Of a stretch of DNA of 64,000 nucleotides, positions 36,601 to 48,600 are shown in pieces; the stretch's first letter is position 1; the number at the start of each line of letters is the position of its first letter. Source of the stretch: Holothuria scabra (taxonomy: Eukaryota > Echinodermata > Holothuroidea > Aspidochirotida > Holothuriidae); the NCBI GenBank assembly GCA_037179385.1, contig CM074179.1, positions 7,626,001-7,690,000 on the forward strand, written 5' to 3'. The notes under the pieces are model-generated. The model was not told the origin of the DNA, did not search any database, and worked only from the letters and a program-made list of their open reading frames with translations. The position numbers and the translations under genes were made by a program.

Positions 36601-39600
36601 TGGGTACTTCAGGATATTTTGTGTGAAGTCGGTAGGTTTCGTTTAAATTTGCCTGACATTTGCAAAAGACGTTGTTTCCTCGTTTGAAAGAGAATGCTTA
36701 TAATCCGTCAGCGGGAAAGAAGCAACACGTAACTAGAATATAACGACGAGTCGTCGCGCGATGTTGTCTGGCCAATGGATTACTTTCGTGTAATTCAATG
36801 TGCTGTTTTTGACGATAACGGTAAACGAAGGGGTTTGAAAAGTGTGAGTCGTGTACACGATGAACATGACGGAGTCGTTGTAGGAAGGTTAATTTGCAGC
36901 AAAGACTTATTTATCTTATGTGCTTTCGAGATGCAGTAGATCGAAGGGAAATTCAAAATTATTATCTGATAATTATCAAGTTGAAGGAACTCAAGTGATT
37001 GCAATGAACGGTTTTCGCTTGTGGTTGATTAAGGTGGTGTCACGGCAGACGATCGAGTAGAATTTTTGAAAAATTGCGGAAAGTTGTAATAAAATAAGAG
37101 AATACATTCACAACATCTCGTCGGGAAATTTTAATTAAGGTAAAGCTTTTTCTCGAGAGATGAAAATTATTTTTGCCTCTTCGACATGTTTGCTATCAGC
37201 CTGGCAGTCTCCTGATGTCGACCTTGGGGATTTGCAGTAACAAAAGCTAATTTGAACTTTGTCATACAAAGAGGGCAATTTATTAACAGTGAGAGAGACG
37301 TGATGTAAAGAACGATAAGGGGAGATACCATACTACATTTGAGGCAGATTTCTTACTGTGGAATGTTGGACGAAGTTGAATCTCTTTGAAAGAAACGTTT
37401 AGGATTCAGGAGCCTCGCTTGATAATCGGTAGGATTCAAACAACGTGAATTTTTAGCCATTGCCGGTGCGATGGTTGCTTTTAAAATTTAAAATCGTGCA
37501 TTGGTAATAAGGTCTTAAATGTACCACCCGACCGCATCTTTTTTGAGTAGTTTCATCCTGGAATAAAACTAAGATACCATAATGTGGCCTACTGTCGTTC
37601 AACTGTATTGTGATTAAATGTTTACTGTATGTTGGAATCGTAAAAACAACAACTCTCTCGTTAAGGCCTTAATTAAAAGGAAAATGAATTTAGATGAACA
37701 TTATCGTCCATGCCAATATGTGAGGAATGAATGACTCTCGTGAAAACCTGTTAACAAACAATCGACATATTGGACACCCCGTGAAGAAAATCGGATATCG
37801 CGGAAAAAGAAACGCCGGTTCCTCTGACATAACAATATCAAAGTCATGATAGGGTGCCATTTGAAGTCTGCTTTGGGCTTTTGACAGCCTACATTTTGAC
37901 AAGTGTCAAATTAGCCAGTTAGCCACACAACTGGAAAAAGCCGTAGCCGGCTCAGCTGGAATCAATAGGTTGGAAACTGGGCCGTAAAACTCCATCTAAC
38001 TACCGTAAATAACTTAACGAGTGTTACTCAGATGTTGTACAAGGGAGTCTCTCTTTCTATAACACAAATGTACTAGAATATTGGACAAGCTGCCATCATA
38101 AAATTATCTAAAGGTAACATTCGATTCAAAATTTTATATTATATCTCTAACGTGCCTAGAGGAAGAAATTTCTATTCGGTCCTATTCGCCCTCCAACACA
38201 AGATGTCTGCGTAGGATATGTATAGGAATTAATTCTACGGGTATCCACCGTGGACTTCGCTCATATAGTGAGCTCCTTAGTATGTCACAATATATAAGGT
38301 TTCAAAATTCATGTCTCCCCGTGACGTAAGAGTGACGTAACGCATTGAAAATGTTGCAAAAGTTGTCTTTTTTCTCTGACATGGCTTGGGATCGAACGCA
38401 AGAGATGATTCGATTTTGATAACGAAGTGGCATTATATTGTTCCCGACAGACAGTGCACATTGAAGAACGTGGGTGATAAATATTTTTTAATATCGGAGA
38501 GGCTGATTTTACTTTGTTTCGGCCAGTCTTTTCCAAAGAAGGAAACGATTTTAAACAAGAAGTTTGGTTTCATGTACCGGTACTGTTTAACTGGCCTTGG
38601 AGATCAACCTGAGAAACGCGTGCAGTAGAAACGATTATGTTTGTTGAGAATGGTTTCCTCAAATTGAAAAAATAATAAGTAAACCATCTATTACGTTGTC
38701 AGTGAAACGTGCAAATGTCAATTTGAACCGAATTAGAGCAGAGTTCCAGTTGCATTATCATTGCTTTTGATATTCTGGAAATGAATTATTTAAAGAGTAG
38801 GACGTCGTCGGAATTGTTTCTAAAATACTAAAACGTCGCCGTGACAGGATACGCTGTATGAGCTTCATGATATATTTTCCTCGTCGATGCAGAAACTCAA
38901 TTATAGCTTTTTTGTGAACACAAAGTGGAAAATGACCTAACGCGATGAAATCCATTATAAAAAGGATTGTAACCGTGGGAAGATGGTCCATAGAGTTTGG
39001 TTCCCGGGATTATATTTATTAAACAGAGAAGAGAGGATCAAGATCCAGGAATTATTATGGTGAGTGGTGCCGAGTTCGTTATACACAGTTGCAAGGAGAC
39101 GGATATACAGTAGTTGCTTGTGCTTTCTATTTGTGTTATATAGATATAAGTCTCAGTGACGTCACAACCAAGGAAACAAAATATTTAAAAACCTGTAGTG
39201 GTTATTAAACGTTTTATAACGCCACACGAAACGTTTTAGCAACGTTTTGTGGAAGAGATACTCCAAGCACGAGAAACAGATAATGTTACCCTAGACCAGG
39301 CACGCTTTTGATCAAGTTCCGGTATAACTTTTGCACCTAACAAGAACATAGGCCTACTTCCATTTTTGGTATACTTATGTCGTAACTTTATCGTTACCAG
39401 TTTGATTTAACCCACTTATCAGGAGGAATGTTTTTTTTTGTTTTTTGAATGAGGGATGTTTTTGGAGTTTGACAATAAGAAGGTTAAGTCACGCATCGCC
39501 GCGTCCGGTCAAATGTTAGGCTACTACGGTATTGACAGCTGAGTGGTGCTAAGCCCTGTGTTAGTATGTTTTCCCTAAGGGTAAAAGCGAATCCTTACAG

Positions 39601-42600
39601 CTCAGGATAGGCAAAAAATAATCAATTTAAATAATTAGCTACAACCGATAGCTAGTAGGTAGCACATCTCGGATTGTTAATACAGGCAATAGGTTAGGTC
39701 GGTATCGATTAGAATAGGCTTTCATACATGGAGCGTAAGGCGTGTTTCTACAAGAAGGAGCAACAAAAGGCCGCTGTGCGATCACCCTGATATAAATAAC
39801 AATGCCAGAATCTCGCTTGTGTTTGGGGTTGGCCAGATCCGTGGACGGGTGTTCCATTGAACCTTAGATTAAGAATATAAAGAGTTAAAGTGTGGCTGAC
39901 TTGAATTATCAATACAAAACACCAATTTAAACCACTCTTGGTCGCTGTAGACACTGGAAGGCTAGAGGAGCTATCATAGATGGGCCTCCCACAACGGTGG
40001 TGTAATTAGTGTATAGCTGATCTGAGTAGGCCTTCTAGCCAAATGTTTAAGTCCTAGGCTAATTTGAACAGTCGAAATATTGAATTTGCTCTTGAAGGGT
40101 AAAGCACTTAACTCTTATTCCTTGCCGGAAGGCTGAAGTAACAGCAAGTGAATTAGTTTGCATGTCAAGTTCGATATAATGAAATTTCCAACATCCTTCA
40201 CTGGGACAACTAGAGAATGACGCAGGAAGCAGCTTTTGAGGAGAACTTCCATTGTGTACGAATGCACTTGTTAACAATACAGTTCATCCAGCTAACAAGA
40301 TAGAGCCAAGGAGTTACAACAGATGGTAATATTATTCAAAAACTTTCAAGATGCCCCGCGGAATGTAACTCTTTTTCGTGTGTTGTACATTATTAAAATT
40401 ACTAGCAACTAAAATTAAGTGCTGACGCAAACAGATATCCAGAAAGAGCCCGGGGGAGGGGGTTAACAATAGTATCCCTTAATTTTACCTCTTGTCAAGT
40501 AGGTTGGAACATCGCCTCTGGAATATTGTCACTAATCTTTGATTTCTGTTGTAGAGTGAAAGTAGAGAAACGTCTGAGTTATACAATGCTTCTTTGAATC
40601 CAACTACCGATCTACTCTGAATTTTTTTGTCAGAAATAACTGTATAATGTGAAACTTTACATATGCACCAGCATAGCAAGCAAAAAATATTCACTGTAAT
40701 CACAAATTAATTACACAGTGCCTGAACAAACCGCCACGTTAGTCTATACTACAATATTGACTAATACTGGACAAATATTTGACCCGATTGAATTGTTTCT
40801 AACAAATATTAAGCCACCTTGAGTAAGGTTTGACTAACATTCTTTACACCGTTTTTACGAAATTAGTCAGATCATTGGAAATTAGTCAAACATGAGTGAT
40901 CAACGCGTCCAGTCAATTCAGACACAACTAGACTGTCTTGTGTTTACAGTGTAGTAGGTCGACACCATTCCAGTCTCACACTGATAAGCCTGGGCCATCA
41001 AGAGCTAAATCTCTCAGAAATAGGAAGCGGCCTCGGCGCTGGTTCGATTCACATGTATCATGAGAAAATCTGTCCGCTTGAAGAACGGCAGAACGAACTA
41101 GCCGACCAGGGAACGAATTGACCGATTTTTTGAAGTCATTTAACCACAACAAATTGTTTGCTTAGTCGGCCCAAATATTTACCCTGCACGAAAGCCAAGA
41201 GGCTGACCATTGTTCTATTACAGTTTTCGTGCTAAAAATTATCTATTATTCCAACAAACCTTGGCCGATTTTTCTGGTTTAAAATTCGTTTTAATGTCAA
41301 CTTATCCATGAAGTTCAGTTTTAGCGAATAATTTTCTATAACTGCGAAAATTAAGCCATTATGCTTCGAGCCACTCGATGTCCACTGCAAGTGAGTTAAC
41401 CACAAAAATATGACATCTGGAGGTCTAATCCCTAAAGCAGGCGAAAGCACTTTTGTCGTTCCTTCAAGGGGACGAAATCTCTAATGTGATGTCGAGTCAT
41501 ACCTAACATTAAAAAATGGAATCTGCTGCCGTTTTTCGTGACGGATAAGTAATGAGGTAGGGAAGGCAATCCAGGAAGGAAGAAAATTTTACTGAAAAAG
41601 AAAAGCAGGACGCCGCTAGGTTAAACTAGATACCAGGTAGTATAAATTTAGGCATGAAACCCTATCTAACTAATTACCCTCTCCTCTACCCAAAACGATG
41701 TCTACTGTAAGACGAAATCTATAGAAGTTGAAATTTTAAAAATATGAGTGGTGAATAATAGGTAGGCTAAAGGAATTTCTTGCATATAGTGCGCATACTC
41801 TGAGCCCATACTTTACTATAAGCAGCCTCCCTGAGACCATTTTATAATACCGAATTAAGTTGTTTTGGATTAGCCTACACATATGCCAGTAGGCTACAAC
41901 AGAATTAATTCTGTGTAATTCTTGTAAAGGAAAATAAACGTATCAGCACCACCGGCAATATTTCTCTCATCCAGTGACCACGTGTTTGGTCTAGCGGTAG
42001 AGCATTCGCCTCTCACGCGGGCTCGCCTCCCAGGTAGAGTCATACCAAAGACTCTAAATAAGGTACCTTCTGCCGTAGTGCGAGATGCTTCGCATAAGCA
42101 ATGGAGTAGGGAAAACAAGCCCGACAGTCACAACTGGAGAAAAGGCCGAGGCCGGCTCTACTTGAACCAATAGGTTGAAAATTGGGCCGTAAAACTCCAT
42201 CTAACTAACAAGCTAACTAACTCATCCAGTGACGGGGTGGGTTTGCGTAATTAAGTCTCTTTCGACAGAACTCCTGAGAAGGTAAATTCACACATGTTGG
42301 CATCTTACTTCAAGACTTCATTAGGTTGGGTTCTACGGTATACCCAACCTACAAAATCCACAGTTTGCAGTGAAAACGCGAATGATTTACCTTACTAGGT
42401 TCTCATGCATGCAAAACTGTGAGCTGGGGATTGTACAATAAGCCCACCAAATTCCAGATTCCTCACAGTCGAAAAGGCGACTTGAAGGGAGAACGTTAAT
42501 TACCCAGATCGGTACGTTAATTACCCAAATCCGCGTTGATGTGTCGCTAAACCCCCTTTTAAGGAAGTAACGTTCGTTGGTTGCAATATTCCAAATGACT

Positions 42601-45600
42601 ATGCAATAAAGCCTGCACTTTTATTAGAATGATTTCATCAGAATTCTCATAATGTGGAACTTACAAGTTTTAATGGAAATTGCTATGAATGAAACATATA
42701 TTACTAAGGCCGACTGAAACTAATTGTTGTGCCACCCCGGCAAAAGATGCACGGATACCCATCATAATTTATCAGCTTTAGCGTTCTCGGTATATTGCCT
42801 AGAACTATTATGCCTGGCTATGTCTGGTTTTCGACAGTAATTGCGGTTATCCTCAAAGCTAATCCGGGTAAACATTTTACTGGTGAATGGTACATGCGGG
42901 TATGTAAGATATATTTAGAAAATATGAGATACGAACAAAATACGGCGTACATAACATGGAGGATGATAGATATACAATTGGAATTGCATTCGGAGCACTC
43001 TCAAGTCGGCTGGTGCGCGTAATGAGTAATGATAACCGCTGTGGGATCGGACGTACTGTGGAAAGCCGATACAGATTTACCTCCCAAATATACTTACGTG
43101 ACGGAAATGAAATTTCACTTCAGTGAAATTCATATTACTTAAGTGGGATTCAATTCATGAATTTCATTTCGTTCAATTGAAATATGTTCCCTTTAAGTGG
43201 AATGCATTTCACTTAAGTGCAGTTGCAACGAAAAAATTAAACCGACCTTTTTTAAGGTCGAACAACTCTCACTTGCACAATAGAGCATGCGGAATAGCCA
43301 ACATATGATTCACTTCAACGTCCTGTTACCATGGACATGTTAACTGAATTGATGTGTATCTGACGGGCCTGAGAGTGACCGGGTTTCTGTTAAGTAAGCA
43401 AAAACCCGTCTGTTGCGCCGGAACTGAAGGGGGTGTGCAGTGCAAGGGAGTACAATTCTTTTCATATTGTATTTGCTTTTTGGACAACTGTAGAAGGGCA
43501 GAAAAATTCGATGATCCTTCCTCAAACCCAATATTAATTCGTTAACAACGCCATTTGTTTTCTAGCCACATATTGGTAGCCAATAACAGAAAGTGACTTT
43601 GGCATATTGTACGTAACATCAATGAATTGTAAACAGCTGTGGCGCGAAAGTTTAAGATTTCTCTGACGAATTTTTCTCCTAATTTCTGTAGTCCCACGAT
43701 CTACCTCTAGAAAACTGAAATTATGCCCTACTAGGTGCCCCTAGGTGGTTACCGCTCCCTCATGTGTACATACTATTGTTCCCAAAATGAAACCATGAAG
43801 CACTTCCCTGTTAAATCCCAATTGCCTCTATCCCTTACGTGCTAAGCAATATCCACGTCTTGTCGGCATGACTGGCTTTCAAGTGTTACCTCGGTAATCA
43901 ACGACAAACACTTCAGTTTTCTGTCATGAGATAGCTCATCATACGAACGTGCTGATAATACTTGAATCCAATCCTTGGTAACATTTCAATGTGAGAGAAT
44001 TGAACATTGAACCGTACATACGCCATTACGTCACAACACCCGCAGTTAATATGTCAGTATTCAGATACTTGAAGGCTAATAGTGAGAGGTATTGCCGATT
44101 TACCGTGTTGTTAAATGTGATATTGTAACAACTTTGCCTACAGGTCGTGGTATTTCGTAGTCTGAACTCAAATGACCGTACACTTGAATTATGACGTCAA
44201 ACTTACGATATAAATGTGGTTATACAAAGGCTTTTGTTTTGTTTTAATGCAAATTTATTAGTCTACACAGTACCAAAATCATGTATTCGAAAGACTGATG
44301 ACTGGGTTTCATTGATCAAACCATAATTTCAGAATTTATCATCTATGTGTGGTATGTGAATTGGTTTTAAATCGTTACTGTAGATTGCACAGGAAAATGA
44401 TGATGATTTCACCATTGAACCAATTAGATACTGTAGCAGGTTGTTGCTTTTCTGTGTTGTCCTTCAGACATTTTCCACATTTCGCGATGTTATAACTTTG
44501 ATACTGTATCTGTCATTACACATGTTGGTTCGCAAGAAAATCTTTGCAAGATAAAACACGCTAAAAAGGAGGCAAAACACAAACAAAATAAAACACCAAA
44601 AATTAGCTTTAGTTTAAGTGAACGCGACGAAAAACATTAAGTGTCGAACGTCCTTTTTATTTCTCAGTTGATCTCCCTTGGATTATTGGTATGTAAGACT
44701 TTGTATACGGCCAAATGGCTGTTGTTATCATAACACTGTAAACAAATGTAAAATTACATCAAACATAATGAAATGCAAAATGATTATAGAGAATTGGAGG
44801 CAACCTTTGCAATCTAGTTGTCAGCTTGTTTTCTGTTATCTTTAAATACCAGTTTTTTGTACTGTACAATATCAATATCAACAGACGTTACACTTTCAAT
44901 CCCAATTTCGTTTGCAACATATTAATCTCCCCCACCCGTTAGTGAAGTCCGTATTTCTTACGTGCTGAAACAATTCCCCGTCTTAACTATGACATCTAAT
45001 TCTATTTAAGGTTAGCACTTACGTGTTTAGTAAAAACTTTACCTATAAGTGTATGTACAAACGTCGTCAGGGTCAAAGTCCAACATTTACTTCCATTTTG
45101 ATGAGAATAAGAACACCCTAACTATCGTTCTGATATATTTATGGACATGTTCGTCGGAGGAAAGCTGGTCAACTGAATGAATTCGAAATATCGTTATATC
45201 TGCTCTTTGAAACCACTGCTTTAGCGGAAGTGGCACGAAATGAATAACGAAATACAAGCACACGCGCGTGCGCATCAAAATGTAAATAAAAAATGAGAAA
45301 GCATATGTGTGGACTTCTGGCAGTCTATCTCCAGACAGGAAGTCGATAAAAGCGGTCACCGTTGATCCGTGGAACATTTACAGTACACTACAAATTTGAT
45401 CGCCTGCGCGCGCGGGGTCTGATCCTTCCCCCCCCCCTCTTACTAGAAACAAAATCGTGCTCATCAGATCCGGATCTGATCTGCATTTACACTACAAATT
45501 TGATCTCGAGCAGTTGCCCGGATCAGACTCCGCGCAGGCGATCAGATCTGGATCTATTGTAAAAACACCCTTCATGGGCTTAACTTTTTTCAAGCAACAA

Positions 45601-48600
45601 AAGCCGATTTTTTTTTCGAACAGAGGAGCTTAAAAATACGTACCAATTACATATTCATCACCCAGACAGTTCCAATGCGAACAACCTGTTTAGTTCTAGC
45701 CCCTCCCACAACTGTCTAAAACTCATCCTTATACCGACTCCATCCTAGCTTGTTGGTTCAAGGTATACTGCATTTTGGTGTGGTAATGCTACGTAATATG
45801 AGCTACTCTGCATTTTTTATTTTGATTTTGATGTCAAACAAAGGGCTTTGGCAATTAAGAATTTTTGTAGCCAACTACTGAAATTGTAGTTTGGGGTGAC
45901 CGTGACAAATGACTGCATTTAAGAACTAAAGTCTTAAGCCGACTGAAGCCAATCCTGTCACGTGTGGTGCTCATAAACAATACACTGCCCATTCAGTCAA
46001 CCGTTATATTGGAAAATTTGCGAGAGGCAGCTGATCACGTGCAAATAAATTGAACAGTTATAGGATCAGGCAATTCCAGCAGCGCTACCCATGATGCAAC
46101 ATTGTTACTAACGAGCAACTAACTGTACTGGGTAAAGGCTTAAAACCTTTACCCAGTACAGTTAGTTGCTCGTTAGTTTGTAGTGTGACTAACTCAACAA
46201 CTTTGCATTGTTGTCTCCGCTATGTGACGTCATGTCAAATGGTGTGCTTGCTAAATTAATTCGTGCGTTATTGGCAGTTTCGTACTACAGTTATCTGTTT
46301 AATGTAAACTGACGTCAGTTTCGATAAGTCTTATACTTCAGATGGTTTCTTTTCATTCACCTTCGTTTTGAATTCATGAACTTCGTTGGCGGCATCTTAA
46401 CTCCGACTGCTTAAATTGATTCGACGAGAGATATTCTCGTTCGAAAATTGTCGCGACACGTAATGTGTATTTTGAAGAGAAGCTGAGGCAAAACCAGCTT
46501 GCACACCTGTCAATGTTGATCTAACATTCGTGAATGATCTGAGTTCACTGAACGTATCTTCATTGAGCTTTGTAAAATAAACCTGTTGATATAATCACAA
46601 GACATTTGATGACGTCACGCATTGCAAATGGTGCGACTGGCTTAAAGCTTACTTTTTTTAGGTTGCTAAGTATGCCTAAAATTGAAGTCTTAGACAATTA
46701 CGCTAAAATATAAATATTTTAAATAGTCTTGGCCTTTTTATTTTGAATACAGGCATTTTTGATAAACATAAACCTTTATTTCTTGCAGTAAATATGATTT
46801 TGAAAAGATTATTACAAATTGTTGAAACCAAGTTTTAAAAATTGTGATCATTCTTAAATTTCAGGAAAGAGAAATTAGAGAAGCTGAGACGGATGAAATA
46901 AAGAGGCAGCTGAATAATGAAATACATGAACTGGAAAATAACTTGAAGAAGTATCAAACGGTGAGAAACAATATGGACTTGTTAACAAGGGTAACGGGAA
47001 AGTTCCCTGTAATTCAACAATGGGAGGGTTGATGCGTCTTATGAGAAAAATTAAGTGTAGGGTCCCCCTCCCCGCCACCATTTCGAAAAATAATTATTTC
47101 TTTGGTCGTAGATGCAAAGTGATGTAATATCTAGACCTTAAACATATTAACATTTATAGTGATCACTTTTTTCCATTTTAGATTTATTATTTTATTATTT
47201 TATTCTTTACACTATGCCTCCCCCTTTATCCTCTTAGCTATGGGTCTGACCATTTTGTAGGGGGGTTAGTTTGATATCAACTCTTGAGGAAAACCTCCAA
47301 GCTCCAAGGGGTGAATTTGAAACTAAGATATTTGAACGCCTTTAAAATTATGACATTAGATGACCAAAATTTACAAAGCCTCTATCACTTATGACGGTTT
47401 CTAGGTTGAGGCTCGTCTTCAGACCAGGGACAAACCACGTGACGACTTGATGCAAACTCTGCGGAAGGAGGTGGACGATCTGAGGCAGGAGAACAGACAG
47501 TTGAAGAGCTCCCTCACAGAACTTCAGACAAATCTCGCCCTTGCTAAAAGTGAAAACCTGGAATTAAAATCAGAATACGATGATCAGATGGGATTTATTA
47601 CCAGCAACAGAGAAACACTGCAGGAGTATATTAAGGAACATGAAAATTTAACGAGACAACTGGAAATGCTCCAGTAAGTTTTATATTCCTATGAAAATTT
47701 TGAGAGAAATCATCCAGTTCCTACATTTCAATTCACTGCAAAGGGATTGACTAGGTAATACCAGTCGAAACGTAGAAACGGAGACTTAAAATGTGTCTGA
47801 ATCTAAATTCTGTTAGCCAGATATTGTTTGATTGGTATTTATTATTGTGGTCAACTTAGACACGTTTTGATGAATTAGAAGCGGGTAGTTTAATGCAGTT
47901 TGCCCTTACTTCGAAAACATAAGGGAAATACAAGGTGACCTACATCGACAGCTTTTTAGAAACTTTAGAAACTATTCCTTAGTTACCCATGAAAACACGA
48001 AACCAATTACTGTCCACTGCTGTATACTCAAGTCCCATGGCATAAATTTCAAACGGTTACCAAATTTGAATTAAACAAATTTGTAACAAATGACACATCA
48101 CGGAGCTAGTCAACACCAAAATTACAGCAAATTATTAAATTTGGTAAAAACATTTATTTACAAATTTTTTGAAATGACATTTTGTTAATATGGTTCTACA
48201 CATACAAATGTAGGTGTAAGAAGGTGTTCTACATTGTGACCTGTAGACTCTATTTTAGAGGGGATATTTGGAGAGTGTTAGAATATCTGGTCGTCCTTAG
48301 GAGGAATGGTGCAATATTTGTCTAAATGTTTGATTTCATCAGAAGAATTACCATCGCCTTGCACTGCGGGCGTACATACTATCGCCCGTCTAATTCATAG
48401 TCCCCTGTCTGGTCCAGAACATATACTTTGTCTGTAATTTCTAGTGTTACCCTTGCTCTGTCTTAAGTTATGGCTACAATTTGACGGTGATATTTTTTCC
48501 GGCATTACTTTGGCAGAATATTTGCACTTTTATCATTCTCGTATCGTCAGTAACATGCAAGGTTTCCTCGGACACGAACTCCCCAAGAGAGTCTCTTGTA

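Larger units (their letters stand above)
29671..46864 (+). other. RASEF intron 4 (17.2 kb), the largest
   Basis: The intron lies between two coiled-coil exons. It contains SINEs near 30.5, 37.95 and 42.1 kb, paired MITEs at 31.0-31.55 kb, a TGTTTA-type repeat at 31.84 kb, a possible cassette exon at 36.04 kb, palindrome clusters at 43.1 and 45.4 kb, a MITE at 45.63 kb and a long perfect hairpin at 46.11 kb. From about 32.1 to 36.0 and 38.0 to 41.9 kb I see no gene. Confidence 0.75.

Noticed and set aside
34521..39170. Shared words AAGTCTCAGTGACGT followed by ACAAC at 34.5 and 39.15 kb
   Set aside because: The match is about 25 bases with no similarity on either side; too little to define a repeat.
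41030..41055. B-box-like GGTTCGATTCAC
   Set aside because: No A box or shared SINE body at the right distance, so I did not call it a SINE or tRNA.
45263..45274. Second NRF1-type motif
   Set aside because: It is identical to the one at 18774 but lies deep in the 17-kb intron with no start exon nearby, which shows the motif can occur by chance.
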